Origin: Piliocolobus tephrosceles
Taxonomy: Eukaryota; Chordata; Mammalia; Primates; Cercopithecidae
Direction of reading: 5' to 3'
Length of the DNA: 64,000 bases
Assembly: GCF_002776525.5 (NCBI RefSeq)
Contig: NC_045438.1
Coordinates: 146,422,095-146,486,094 of the forward strand
In this document: in pieces, positions 12,291-24,085 of the stretch
How positions within the stretch are numbered: position 1 is the first letter of the stretch
Layout of the letters: every line of letters starts with the position of its first letter
Program-made: the position numbers and the translations under genes
Notes under the pieces: generated by a model
The model's database searches: none
Seen by the model: only the letters and a program-made list of their open reading frames with translations
Told to the model about the DNA's origin: nothing

Positions 12291-14223
12291 AATCCCAAGG
12301 CTTGTCTCTTTTCTCTCCTGAACTTTTCTTGCAAAGGCCAATCTGTGCAATAACAGTGGGGGTAGGGGGTGTAAATGCCAGTGAATTGGAAAGCCCCTGC
12401 CCTGCCCACCCAGGAGAGGTATGGAGTACTTGTTATTCAGCCACAGCTGATAACGACCATGGGAGACCAGCGAAGCCAGATTCTGGCTTCTTTGGAAAAA
12501 CTGACCAAATGTTTATATAAACATTTTAAAAATATTGGCAGCAAGTCATTTAAACATATATGCACCCATGCATGTACATACACACATACAACTCCTTATA
12601 TGAGCAAACACTACATTTTTGAAGGACTGATTAAGCTCTCTGGTCCCCCAGGTTATGGTGTCTGTCCTACCTCGCCTATTTCTCGTTTATTATATCCACC
12701 AGGAAGCCATACTGTAGTCCAAAAGTTCCAATGGAGCCATTATTAAATTTATATTAGAGTTACAAGCACATTGCAAATCAAAATTATCCTCAAACCTAAG
12801 CCTAGTTTCAGTTGCCTGAAAAGAGCCACAAGCTTTCACAACAAAAGCATCCATTTTATCCCATATTCAGTACCTGCAAATGAACAATAAAACACCATCA
12901 TGGCCACTAAGCGGGTCTAGTCTGTGGCAGTGACAGCAGCTCTTGGGTTCAATTAGCCCATGTTTTGCCAGATCCACAAACTAGTAAACATTTCACAAAA
13001 GGTAGATCACAAAAGCAAAAAGCACCTGCAGGAACCACTATCCCTATAACCTTTCTCGTTCCTCTTTCCCCTTCAAGTTTGATGATTTGGCAGTTCTGGA
13101 ACTCTTCCGAGAGAAGTCAAGACTCACTCTGCCAGCCCCAGCTGTTCAAAGCTCAGCCCAATCTGTTCCATATAGTTGGCTGTATTCTAACAATAATGTG
13201 GCTACAGTTCACCTTCATTTGCTGCAAAGATCATTAACTATCCCTCAGAGAGATATAGTATTAAAGAAAGAGAGTGCTCGAGGCATAATAAATGGAAGTT
13301 CCTGGGTAACATAGTTCAAAAGAGGTAGGATGATGCCAGCAAGGCCACCTGACTGTTTCTGTAGCCAGAGAAAAGGGAAGAAAACAGGAGCAGGAAGGAG
13401 GCAAAATCAGAAAGAGAAATAAGAAAAGCCAGAATGTGCCTGGCAAGAGTGTATGTTCATGTGACCAGAAAATAGAGGAAAAACAGAACATTTGAAATAA
13501 AGACACAAGGACATTTCATGTTAAGTCACAGCGGTGACATGATCCTACTTGTCTGGCAGCTCAAACATTCTATGACAGAGGTAGAAGTAAATTTGGAAGG
13601 AGAGTGAGAGGAGAGAGAATGAATTACAATCCTATACAGGAAGAATGCAGGATCCCAGACCTTTTTTTAGTACCATAAAAGATACTGCATTAAATGAAAC
13701 CTGTATTTAAATCATGTATCTGACCTCCCATTCAAAAAACTGCTGAATTGCAGTGTAGAGTAGGCGTGTTTCTTCATTCAACTCATACATTCAGTCATTA
13801 AAGTCTTGCATTAGCCTTATTTGAGTCTTTTTCTCCAACCACTCCCTCTTCTTCCCCCAATAAGCCAGCCCTGTGAAAACACCCAGTGATCAGAATGGCC
13901 ACTTCATAGGAAGTTCTGCGTGTTTAATATAAACACCTGGGAGTTCTTCAGTTGATAACAACAGCATCAAAGTCCATACTTGTTGTAAGTGAGTTGTAAC
14001 TGTTATATTAATCCAAACTAAATTCCAGTCAATAACAGAGAGAGAACTGGTGGCTAAATGGGAGTTCTAGTGGCAGACTGCATTGTCTTAGGATTTACTT
14101 TCTTTGGAAATTCACAGGGTAACATTACAAAATAAACAAACAAACAACAAAGACAAAGTTCCATTCGTGACATCTTTACTATTTTCTTTACCTTCTTTTC
14201 CTTTGTTGAATCAATCCCTAGAA
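12291..14223. other. unique sequence
   Basis: No repeat is recognised. It holds the candidate terminal exon listed separately and a short CA-rich patch near 12560-12590. Confidence 0.5.
13078..13520 (+). other. candidate alternative terminal exon
   Basis: Seen: a strong pyrimidine tract ends in ttccccttcaag at 13066-13077. From 13078 a frame stays open for 78 codons to TAG at 13312-13314 (FDDLAVLELFREKSRLTL at its start). AATAAA motifs follow at 13287 (inside the frame) and 13496. No downstream donor is needed for a last exon. Inferred: this layout is what an unannotated 3' terminal exon would look like, but I recognise no protein family and a 78-codon frame can arise by chance. Confidence 0.22.
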
Positions 14224-14423
14224 CAATGGTTTTCAACTGGGGGCAAATTTCTCCCCCACAGAACATTTCTGGTTGCCACAGCTGGGGAGAGGAATTACGC
14301 TACTGGCATCTACTGGGTAGAGGCCAGGGGTGCTACCATATATTCTGCAATGCACTGGACAGCTTCCCACAATACTGAATGATGCAGCCCCAAATGCCAA
14401 GGAACAGAGGTTGAGAAGCCCTG
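14224..14423 (+). mobile_element. MER5A (hAT-Charlie) DNA transposon
   Basis: The left end caatggttttcaactgggg and right end gaggttgagaagccctg are the inverted termini of MER5A. The interior tactgggtagaggccagg and gctac steps match the family. It is near full length, with no clear 8-bp target duplication left. Confidence 0.88.
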
Positions 14424-14510
14424 CTGAGAGTCATTTCAGGTATCGAACTTCCTTTTTTGATATACAATATGGATTTTAGGAGTGGTAGAATGGGAGTTGT
14501 TTGTTTTGTT

Positions 14511-14740
14511 TTGAGCACGGCTCACTGCAGCCTCAACCTCCCTGGGCTCAAGCAATTCTCTCACCTCAGCCTCCTGAGTAGCTGAGACTACAGGTACATG
14601 CCACCATGTCTGGCTAATTTCTGTATTTTTTCTAGAGACAGGGTTTTACCATGGTGGTCAGCCTGCTCTCAAACTCCTGGGCTCAAGCCATCCTCCTAAC
14701 TCAGTGCTGAGATTACAGGCGTGAGCCACCATGCCTGGCT
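14511..14740 (-). mobile_element. AluJ-like, truncated, reverse orientation
   Basis: The tail-side portion is short: ttgttttgttttgag leads directly into cacggctcactgcagcc, so part of the right arm is missing. The rest reaches the head at ccaccatgcctggctgg. Confidence 0.9.
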
Positions 14741-15143
14741 GGAAGCATTTTTAAGTAACATTCTGTTATCATTAAAATACCTTCTCTCCACAAGGTAATA
14801 ACACTTAACATAAATGGAAAGGAAGGCAGGGGGCAGAAATTTAAAATGAACTTAGAATCACAATGGAACCCTGGTAAATCCCAATATAGCACCAAACTTT
14901 GCACAAGCCTTCAACCAGTGATTTAATTATTACAATGCTTCCCCCTGCCAAAAAAAAAAAAAAAAAAATCCACCATAGTCCGATTCAATTTACCTAGGAG
15001 GATGCTTCAGAATATATCCACCCAAGACAGTGATGTGAAATTTGTATTTATAAATAAGAAACACAGCCTGGCCTCCTCTTATGAAGGCACGCACACAGGC
15101 ACACCCACTCATACCAAAACCAGACGACTCTATGTTCAATTAA
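14741..15143. other. unique sequence with an A19 run
   Basis: The only notable element is an isolated A run at 14950-14968. No repeat or exon is recognised. Confidence 0.55.
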
Positions 15144-15156
15144 ATTGGCTCTATGT

Positions 15157-15470
15157 GGCCGGGCGCGGTGGCTCATGCCTGTAATCCCAGCACTTTGGGA
15201 GGCTGAGGCGGGAGGATCAAGAGGTCAGGAGATGGAGACCACGGTGAAACACCATCTCTATTAAAAATACAAAAAAATTAGCCGGGCGAGGTGGCGGGCG
15301 CCTGTAGTCCCAGCTACTCTGGAGCCTGAGGCAGGAGAATGGCGCGAACCCGGGAGGCGGGGCTTGCGGTGAGCCAGAGATCGTGCCAAAGCATTCCAGC
15401 CTGGGCAAACAGAGTGAGACTCCGTCTCAAAAAATAATAACAATAAAATAAATAAATAAATAAAAAATAC
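15157..15470 (+). mobile_element. AluY-like, full length
   Basis: Young-type features include gaggtcaggagatggagacc and gaatggcgcgaacccggg. The tail is an AATA repeat. The duplication attggctctatgt flanks it perfectly at 15144-15156 and 15471-15483. A short internal deletion removes bases before acggtgaaac. Confidence 0.96.
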
Positions 15471-15483
15471 ATTGGCTCTATGT

Positions 15484-16160
15484 AAAAAGTCTCTAGGTAA
15501 CACTTAAATTGGCATGAAACAAAATAATTCATCTGAGGTAGGGAAAGGGGAAGAGTTAGAAATGTCTTCCTGAAAGAAGACAGACAATTCCCCCAGCCAC
15601 ACCTGGAAACTGAAGAGCAGCCTTTGATGTAGTCATCTGTCTTCAGCCCAAAAGCTCTAGGGAGTTGACCTAACATTTACATGGCTTGGTAAAAAATAAT
15701 TTGCTCTGAGGTAATTTAGTGTAAGCTCAGGTCATGGCCCGAACTTGCCAAATAAACAGAACCGCCCGGGATTCTTTCCAGTGGCGCTAGCCTCCAGACT
15801 GATGAGCTTGCTCACCTGGCTGGCTCCCTTCTTCCCATTGATCCTCACTCATTTCCTCTGGGTTTTCCATGCGTGTGGCAGGCTTCGGGCAGGGCTACAT
15901 GCTCGAGCTCTTTGGCTTTGCAGGATTCCTCTTGGCAGTCACACTTGGACTCCACGGCTCCTGGGAAGGAAGAGAGAGAAAAGGAGGTGCAGTCTTGAAC
16001 GGGGATAGAGTTGTGACCTCCCAGCCCAAAAAGAGCATGTTTTGCCTTGCCGGGATGGGGAAACAGCTTTTGAAGTCTAGCCCAGGCCTCCCTGGTGCAG
16101 ATCATCTACTAGCTATTGTTTCAGCACAGATTTCCACTCTACATAATAGAGACACAATGA
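15484..16160. other. unique sequence around the candidate exon
   Basis: No repeat is recognised between the AluY-like element and the L2 fragment. The overlapping plus frame (15745-16008) is hydrophobic and has no ATG context that would favour it. Confidence 0.5.
15816..15960 (-). other. candidate internal exon
   Basis: On the minus strand a pyrimidine-rich tract ending cttccttcccag abuts base 15960 and a consensus donor ccag/GTGAGC follows base 15816, giving a 145-bp block. One frame is open for 37 codons (AVESKCDCQEESCKAKELEH, then on to GNE) before TGA inside the block. It would therefore end a protein or mark the transcript for decay. The G+C content is higher than its flanks. I do not recognise the protein. 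A chance pairing of good splice sites is the main alternative. Confidence 0.3.
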
Positions 16161-16164
16161 CAAA

Positions 16165-16265
16165 GGGATTCATTCACTGACTATTTATTGAAGGCTCACT
16201 ATACTCAAGGTACTGAGAGCGGTGGAGAACATACTGGGGAAAGGCAGGCATGTGTCCTCAGAGTA
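16165..16265 (-). mobile_element. L2 3'-end fragment
   Basis: The phrase ttcattcactgactatttat followed by tgaaggctcactatactcaa matches the reverse complement of the L2 3' end, which begins with its ttcattca tail repeat. Confidence 0.7.
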
Positions 16266-16269
16266 GAAG

Positions 16270-17222
16270 AAAATATCCAAAAAGAAATTTTTATGTAAAC
16301 AGACTTTGGGCTAAATGTTTCCTGATATGTGAACAGAATATAAAATGTGAATTTGGTAACTTAATTGTTGAAACTGTCCATACGTAATTTAGAAGAAAAA
16401 CAGAGATCTAGTTTTGGTAAAATTCTAGCCACTCTCCAGATCCAACCCCAAAGCTGCTTTTGTAAACCACTGTTGGCAGAATTTCTCACCTTGGTGATAG
16501 AGATAACACCAGGTTATTAATCTGTGGTTTCAAAAAAGAGAAAAATGAGTGGCAGGAGTACTGGACCATTTTTTATTAAAACCAGGTCAATTAAGGGAAC
16601 CTTTACTAGCCAATATACTTATACCCACTGGAATGTGTTAAAAAACCAAAATCCTGTCCAGTTTATTCCCAGAAGAAAAACATGCAGAGAACAGCAATAT
16701 TCAGCAATGAGTATTGAAAGTATTTTCAAGTCTAGGCAGAATTCTAGAAATTACTAAATTAACCAATGATGATGTGTTGAACAGAACTCTCATCCTGAAT
16801 ATAATTATATTAAAACTTCTGACAATATCTTCCCTCAACGTGCTATCCTCGGGCTGTAGGAGGTTAGGGTAAGAAGGAAGGACATATGGATGGGACAAGG
16901 AGGAAGGGAAGAAAATACTCACAAAAAACCATATTCACAATTCAGCAGTTTTGTAGAATGACAGATCATTCATGTACTATTTTTTACTCATGAAACTAAA
17001 TTCATTCATCACCCAATATTTATTAGGTTTATTGAATAAATTATAGAAATGTAAATCACAAAATGAATTATATAACAAAATGTTGGTTTTTATTACATGC
17101 CAACATTAATGTATTTTCTCCTCATGTAAATTTTCCTGGAATAAATACAAAGTTGATCATAATACTTTCAAATCATCTTCCAGTTTCCCTGAATTAGAAA
17201 ACACTATAAACAATGTATTCAG

Positions 17223-17260
<38 letters not shown>

Positions 17261-18050
17261 TTTTGGCATCATGCTCATATAATGTTTTGGCACCATGTTC
17301 TTTTATCTTACAAAATCATGTTTCATCTATCATTTACTAAACAAAGTTAACAATTGGAATTAAGTTGCTTAACTATAGTAACCAGTGTTAAGGAAGTTTT
17401 ATTTACTTAAAAACATATTTTTCTGAACAAATATGGTGAGCACTACAGTTCTGTGGGTTGCCTTGGAGAATGTAAATAAATGCTACCAGTTGATACCTGT
17501 CAATTACAGTCCTTATGTAGTTTGTGGCACTTGTAATTTACAATAGGAAAATCATTCATTTTCCTAATGATCATGGACAAGTCCGCCGAATTTTTTATAA
17601 TGTAATTGAAGAGACAGTAAGTCAAAACATCTTCATTCTTCTCTTAGCCATCTGCAAGGTTTATTATAGGCACAAAACATCATGTCAGGTCATTTTTATG
17701 CGTTTCCCAGGACTTATAAGTTACTTAGACATGAGTGTTTTACTGTCCTAACATAAAACTCTAAATGTGCAAATTTAAACAAACAGAGGAAGTCACCACA
17801 TGGACGTACCATGCTCATGGATGATGGCCCACAAAAAAAGTTGGGAGAAGCAGTGATTTGGGCACATAGGTAGTGATCAAAGAGATATAGTCTAGTAGAA
17901 TGGCAGAAAAATCCAATTTCCCAAAAAAAGTAATATGAAAATGACATAGAAGCAAAATGGTAGAAAACTTTCCATTTCATTGGGTGATAGTAAGCAGCTC
18001 AGTTTTTTTCCCACTGTCTTAGTATGGTTAAAGCCTGGATACGGATGGGG
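16270..18050. other. unique AT-rich sequence
   Basis: About 1.8 kb without a recognised interspersed repeat, apart from the GT microsatellite. The frames present are short and unremarkable. Confidence 0.55.
17225..17259. repeat. (GT)n microsatellite
   Basis: About 17 uninterrupted GT units in AT-rich unique DNA. Its length makes it likely to be polymorphic. Confidence 0.95.
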
Positions 18051-18055
18051 CACAT

Positions 18056-18183
18056 TAGACTACCTATTGGCTACTATGCTCACTACCTAGATGATGGGAT
18101 CTGTACTCCAAACCTCAGCATCACACAATATTCCCATGCAACAAATCTGCACATGTACCCCCATATTTAAAATAAAAGTTTTT
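18056..18183 (+). mobile_element. L1 3'-UTR fragment
   Basis: The stretch reading ctatgctcactacctagatg, then catgcaacaaatctgcacat and aaaataaaagtttttga, is the last part of a primate-era L1. An Alu begins directly after it. Confidence 0.85.
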
Positions 18184-18185
18184 GA

Positions 18186-18490
18186 GGCCAGGCACAGTGG
18201 TTCACGCTCCCAGCACTTTGGGAGGCCAAGGCAGGTGGATTATCTGAGGTCCGGAGTTGGAGGCTAGCCTAGCTGACATGGTGAAACCCCTATCTCTACT
18301 AAAAATATAAAAACTTAGCTGGGCGTGGTAGCGCATGCCTGTAATCCCAGCTACTTGGGAGACTGAGGCAGGAGAATTGCTTGAACCTGGGAGGCAAAGG
18401 TTGCAGTGAGCTGAGATTGCACCACTGCACTCCAGCCTGGACAACATAGCAAGACTCTGTCTCAAAAAAAAAAAGAAAAGAAAAGAAAAG
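18186..18490 (+). mobile_element. Alu, full length, AluS-like
   Basis: It starts at ggccaggcacagtggttcac, with a small deletion of the cctgtaat step near the head (cacgctcccagcac). The tail is an A run followed by four AAAAG units. Confidence 0.93.
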
Positions 18491-18580
18491 TTGAAAAAAT
18501 AAAGAACTAAAACCTGATGTGGAAAATGCCTATATCTAACCCAAATCTATCAAGCTAACCAGAAAAAGGAAGAAGACAAA

Positions 18581-18628
18581 GCAGCAGCAGCAGCAGCCGC
18601 CGCTGCCGCCACCACCACCACCACTGCT
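18581..18628 (+). repeat. compound triplet repeat (GCA)n-(CCG)n-(CCA)n
   Basis: Five GCA units pass into CCGCCGCTGCCGCC, then five ACC units and CTGCTG. Such purely non-coding triplet compounds are uncommon. No frame around it looks genic. Confidence 0.9.
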
Positions 18629-18779
18629 GTCATCCTCTAATTTTACACAATAATAAATGAAGACTGGTGGGGGGAACCCTCAGAGGTGGTAGCATTTCCT
18701 TCTCAGGTAAGCCAAGCTGGTTACAGGGATCAGTGTTCCTAGCTGTGAGTTAATGATAGTTACTCTGTCCTTTTCATAC

Positions 18780-19110
18780 TCTAGGCATTTGAGCACCTTT
18801 TCTCTTGGGCCCTCCCTGCCCACTTGGCCTACCCAACCTTATTATTCATCCTTTAAAAGACTTAGCTCAAATTTCTGTTCATAACCACAGGAGGAATTAC
18901 TCCCTCCCTCTTCTGTGGCCTTACAGAACTTTTCATTCTGCTAGTGTAGCACTTCTCAAACTGCAGGAGCTAACTGGGTACACAACAGTTTCTGCCACCA
19001 GAATCCAAATGCTTGGAGGACAGATTCAGCATCTTATCTACCTTTTATCCTCAGGGTCTAGCAGAGTGTTTGGTATATAGTAGGCATTCAATAAATATCT
19101 GTTGAATAAG
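18780..19110 (+). mobile_element. L2 3' end
   Basis: The order is agctcaaatttctgttcat, tagtgtagcacttctc, cagagtgtttggtatatag and caataaatatctgttgaata. It closes with the degenerate tail gagtgaatgaagaa. This matches the plus orientation of the L2 3' end. Confidence 0.75.
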
Positions 19111-19775
19111 TATGCGAGTGAATGAAGAAGCATTTAAATTACCCCAAATACTAAAAGAAAAAGACCAGAATGAAAATAATCTAGTTTGTATATCTCAGCC
19201 CTCCAATCATTATACTTAAAAGAACTCTAAAGACAAGATATTTTTAAATATAAAAAATGTATCTTCCCAAATAGAAAAAGATAAACTATCCCACGTAATT
19301 TTCACAAGGACAGTGGACATTATAAATTATAGTCATAAACCTCTAGTCCTTTGTAACTTATGTGGTATTTCCTTTAGTTCTACTCTTTCATCTTTCCCAA
19401 GATTTGTTTTTCCATCCTGAGTGCTTCAAGCTAAAGAAAAAGATGACACTGGATACCTATGTATATAGACACAAAATCTCTCACTTTCTCCAAACATTTC
19501 GGGTCACTATGCTCAGTTTAAACATTAAATTCCTGGAAAGGTACACAGAGAGCTGTTCCTAACCATTCCAAATGACTAAAATCTACTTTCTCATTATGCC
19601 TTGAGTTATATTTTACAACTACAGTCCTGAAAATTGTGGACTACTTATAATTAATGAGAAAATATGAGAGATTTGGAAGTACATACACACACATAAAAAT
19701 ATTTTCTAAATCAACTAAAGCCAAAGTCAAGGTTCTTAGGGAGCCACCAGTTACTAATGTATCAGGCTCTGAAGC
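19111..19775. other. unique AT-rich sequence
   Basis: No repeat, exon or regulatory cluster is recognised here. Confidence 0.55.
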
Positions 19776-19990
19776 ATCACTGGAGAGTGGCTGTGGAGCC
19801 AGAGGACCTGGATTGGAACCCACACTAGCTTTGGGACCTTGGCAAGTTATGAATCTTCTTGTGCCTTAACCTTTTCATCTTTAAATTAAAAAAATAAAAT
19901 GGTGCCTTCCTCATAAGAGTATTATGCAGAGTGAAAAAATTAATGCAGGTAAGCAAATAGAAGCATATGTGACATGCATTAAGAATTTAA
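19776..19990 (+). mobile_element. MIR
   Basis: Nearly the full core is visible: gtggagccagaggacctgg, gggaccttggcaagttatga and cttaaccttttcatcttta, then ggtgccttcctcataagag. The AAAAAAT insertion is secondary. Confidence 0.85.
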
Positions 19991-20009
19991 TAATGGTTAG
20001 AGTCAATAT

Positions 20010-20417
20010 TATAGAATCACCTTCATATGTCCTTGTCTTTTAAGTTATTTCATTAGTAGGACATTCCAGAAGATGAGAAAATACTTCTCCTTAGCCATTC
20101 TCTGCCATAAGGTCACTGCCATTTGGGGCACATGTCGTAGATGGAAGTATAATAAACCTGATCCTGGAGTATTATGTTCCAATCAGACAAGAAATCATAG
20201 TAGGCATGAGAAATAATAATTCCATTAACTACACTTACATTGGTTTTGCTAACATCCATATGAACGCACACAGAAAAAACCTTTTAGAGCCATATATAAC
20301 AGAGTAATCAAGGAACATGCTATGCTGCTTATTAGCAAGATGTTCAGGCCCAGGTGACTTGCCACTCTGAGCTGGCTTCCTTATCTGTACAATGGCCATA
20401 GTCATTGTCACAATCAT
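20010..20417. other. unique sequence
   Basis: Nothing is recognised. The 3' end carries the left copy (20413-20417, ATCAT) of the LTR target duplication. Confidence 0.5.
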
Positions 20418-20789
20418 TGTAATTAGTCCATTCTCACACTGCTAATAAAGACATACCCAAGACTGGGTAATTGATAAAGGAAGGAAATTTAATGGACTCA
20501 CAGTTCCACATGGCTGAGGAGGCCTCATAATCATGGCAGAAGATGAAGGAAGAGCAAAGCATGTCTTACATGGCCACAAGCAAAGAGAGAATGAGAGCCA
20601 AGGGAAAGGGGAAACCCCTTATAAAACCATCAGATCTCATGAGACTTGTTCACTACCATGAGAGCAATATGGGGGAAACCGCCTCCTTGATTCAATTATT
20701 TCCCACTGAATCCTTCCCACAACACATGGGAATTATGGGAGCTACAATTCAAGATGAGATTTGGGTGGGGACATGGCCAAACCATATCA
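20418..20789 (-). mobile_element. solo LTR of the THE1/MST (MaLR) type
   Basis: Read on the minus strand it begins TGATATGGTTTGGCC and ends ACTAATTACA, the expected MaLR LTR ends. The interior includes the AccTCAGATCTCATGAGACTT-type step near 20630. At 372 bp it is full length. The 5-bp target duplication ATCAT is perfect at 20413-20417 and 20790-20794. No internal region is present, so it arose by LTR-LTR recombination. Confidence 0.93.
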
Positions 20790-20794
20790 ATCAT

Positions 20795-21560
20795 CTTCAC
20801 CATACCTAATGCTATTGGTAAACCTTAAACCTGATAGTGTGTACGAAAGCACCTAATAGACAGTTCATCCATGTTACCTTTACATTTTTATTCCTCCTGA
20901 TTCCTATGTAACTCTATGGGCTTGCTGTGACTCTCTTCGGTTTTCCAAGAGACTCTCGTTACTTTCTCTCCCACCTAGATTAGATTGGGTCTAAGGAAAG
21001 AAAAAGTATATATACACTAAAAAAAGCAAAACAACTTCTTGTTTCTGAAAAAGCCAATCAAACATTTCTAATGGATAAGTTCCTTATTTGGTAAATCAAG
21101 AAAATCTATCATAATAAGTATGTGAAGAGGCCATGTAAGAGTAGATAGTCACCATAAAACTACACAAAGATGACAGATTATGGAATATGCAATGTTAGGA
21201 TCAAGTTTGCTGTAAAGGGAACAAATAGTGACCTCTTTGCCTGAGTTTAGACTGAGCACACAAAGGGAAATAAAGGCACAATATGAATGCTGATTTTTCA
21301 CTTTGGTAACAGATGGTGAGCAATGTCTATGAACACTGGATTTTACATCCTCCTAGATATTTCCACAGGATTAGATAAGACCAAAAAACATTATATTGAG
21401 CATAAAAGTAATCCAATAAAAATCCAATTTTATGTTCTCTCTCCTCTTCACAGCTGAACAACCTGTTAAAATTAAAGAATGGACACCTGCCTGAAAAATG
21501 TGTGTGTAGCCCTTTTTATTTGTTAAATTTAAAATAGCTTATTTGTATCCCAAATATTTT
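20795..21560. other. unique AT-rich sequence
   Basis: No repeat or exon is recognised in this interval. Confidence 0.55.
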
Positions 21561-21574
21561 AAAGTATCATTGTG

Positions 21575-21860
21575 GGCCAGGCACGGTGACTCACGCCTGT
21601 AATCCCAGCATTTTGGGAGGCCAAGGCAGGCAGATCACGAGGTCAGGAGATGGAGACCATCCTGGCCAACATGGTGAAACCCCGACTCTACTAAAAATAC
21701 AAAAATTAGCCAGGTGTGGTGGCGGGTGCCTATAGTCCCAGCTACTCCGGAGGCTGAGGCAGAAGAACGGTGTGAACCCGGGAGGCGGAGCTTGCAGTGA
21801 GCCGAGATCGCGCCACTGCACTTCAGCCTGGGTGACAGAGCCAGACTACATCTCAAAACA
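21575..21860 (+). mobile_element. Alu, AluY/Sc-like
   Basis: It has the gaggtcaggagatggagacc and gtgaacccgggaggcggagc features of younger Alus and a very short tail (aaaacaaaag). A slightly decayed duplication aaagtatcattgtg / aaagtatccttatg flanks it at 21561-21574 and 21861-21874. Confidence 0.94.
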
Positions 21861-21874
21861 AAAGTATCCTTATG

Positions 21875-23776
21875 GTCAAAGTGTTTTGATAATAAGTAAT
21901 AGGAAAAGAAGAATTCACCATCTAACTAGATGACAAGGAAAGGGAGAAATGCTTGAATTCCAAATAGCCTGTTTACGCACTGCAAATTCAAATCAGCCAC
22001 CATAATTAGTTCAAGAAACAGAACTACATTTCTGACCCTGAAAGATATCACATGGCATCACAGATGAAAACAAAAGTCAATATGTTTATATACATTTTAC
22101 CCTGTAAGAGTCTAGGGTTCAGAGGCATGATGTGATTTGACAAATTTCACATTGCTAATGAACAAAGCACTGGGGTTTGAACCCAGAGTTTTCTAAATCT
22201 AGTGTCTCCCCTCCCCATCACAGAATGCCTCCTCTCAGAGTACACATCTGACAAAGGACTGGGTGTGGAGGCCATTATTGAAAAGACAGATTGGAGTCAA
22301 CTAGTAGAGATGAGATCACTGGGTCTCTGCTTTTTAGCCTGCAGGCGTATGGAACCATTAAAACTGTTTATGAGGAAAATAACATGTCAAAGGGGAACAG
22401 AAATATCATCTGTGTAGACAGATAAAATTTAGGAAAAGAACTGAAAGCTTTTTCCCTCTTACAGGGATTTCTGGTCAGATAGTGATCTGTTTGATTGATA
22501 GATTCAGATACATTGTTCAGTGTAAGAGTTGTCAAGTCGCTCTTTCCAACTTTCCAAAATTTCCAGGATACATCATATTTATAATAACAATCCCCTGTAT
22601 GCAGACATCATCTCCCACAAAAAAACCCCACTCTCCTATATTGTGACAATCCAAGATCAGTTTTAATGAAACCCACTAAATGCACTAAAAAAGTAAAATA
22701 CAATCATACTGATACTTACAATTTTACTCTTAGAAAAAAATGCATGGTACTCCTCATCTTCTTCAATACAATCCACAAAAACATATTCATGGATAACTAA
22801 ATTCCACAATATCCTCCAAGGAAATGAACTATTTCAGGTGGCAGGCAGTACTGAGGGCTAAGATACGATGAGTAAAAAACACTTCCTGGTTCCTCAATCC
22901 AAGAATTCACTTAAAAGGTATACTTGTTTATACATAGGTGGAAAGTTGAAGCAGTTTAAAAAAAAAAAAAAGCGAGACCTAGTTACGATACAGTAATAAT
23001 ATGTGCTGTCCTTTGACAAGTATAAAATATAATATTCTAGCTTATGCCGATTTGGCATGTAAAAGGATAACCTAGAACACCACCATCAAAAAATACAAAC
23101 GCCTAGCTAGCAATCCAGGCCAGAAAAAAATCTAAAAGAAAAAGCTGTCACATGATGTTAGGTATAAACCAGTACAAAAATGATTCAATCCAGAAATGGT
23201 GTTTATGTTGGAAAGGTATACAAGGTTATAAACAAGTTTTATTCAGTTGGTTCCATACCAATGCAAAGCTTCATGCCTTAAATGGCTTCATGTATTGCTC
23301 ATCAGGAGCCAATTACAGGTCTACAAATATGTTTATTTTAAAACAAGAACAAGGACAGTCTGGCTCATTGTTTGTTCATCTTTCTAGAAAACAAGTTTCC
23401 ATGTAAATCCTTCTAAGGGAACACATCTACCTTCCAAGTATAGGTTTGTTGGCTTTCATAAGCCCCTAGATATTTTTTCCTACATTTCTTCTGAAAAGAA
23501 TACACAAACTACCAACAGAAGCCTATGTTGAAGACAAGCAACTAAACACTTGCTGAGTTTGAGAGATGGGCATTAGAAGGACAAATACAATTCTGTCTTC
23601 AGAGAATACCTACATACATTCTGATCTGAAGATCCATTTTTAAAGCTTCCAAAAGAAGTGAATCCAAAAGCAACATCTATTCTTGAACTCAGTTTAGAAG
23701 ATTTTTTGTTTTGTTTTGTTATACAGAGTCTCCTTTCCAAAGATCGGATAAAAGACACAATAAAAAGACACGTCTT
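21875..23776. other. mostly unique sequence
   Basis: It contains the MIR fragment listed next and an A run at about 22960-22973. A faint L2-like stretch near 23565-23610 is too weak to call. Confidence 0.5.
22090..22215 (-). mobile_element. MIR fragment
   Basis: The reverse complement of MIR is recognisable in cattttaccctgtaagagtc and ggggtttgaacccagagttt. Confidence 0.65.
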
Positions 23777-24085
23777 GACTAGGCGTGGTGGCTCACACCT
23801 GTAATCCCAGCACTTTGGGAGGCTGAGGCAGGTGGATCACCTGAGGTCAGGAGTTTGAGACCAGTCTGGCCAACATGGTGAAACCTAGTTTCTACTAAAA
23901 GTATAAAAATTAGTCAGGCATGGTAGTGGGTGCCTGTAATCCTAGCTACTCGGGAGGCTGAGGCAGGAGAATTGCTTGAACGTAGGAGGCAAAGGCTGCA
24001 GTGAGCTGAGATCATACCACTGTACTCCAGCCTGGACAACAGGGCAAGACTCTCTCTCAAAAAAAAAAAAAAAAAAAAAAAAAAA
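23777..24085 (+). mobile_element. Alu, full length, AluS-like
   Basis: The head is mutated (gactaggcgtggtggctcac). The tail is a long pure A run. The flanking duplication aaaaagacacgt / aaaaagacatgt differs only by a CpG transition. Confidence 0.95.
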
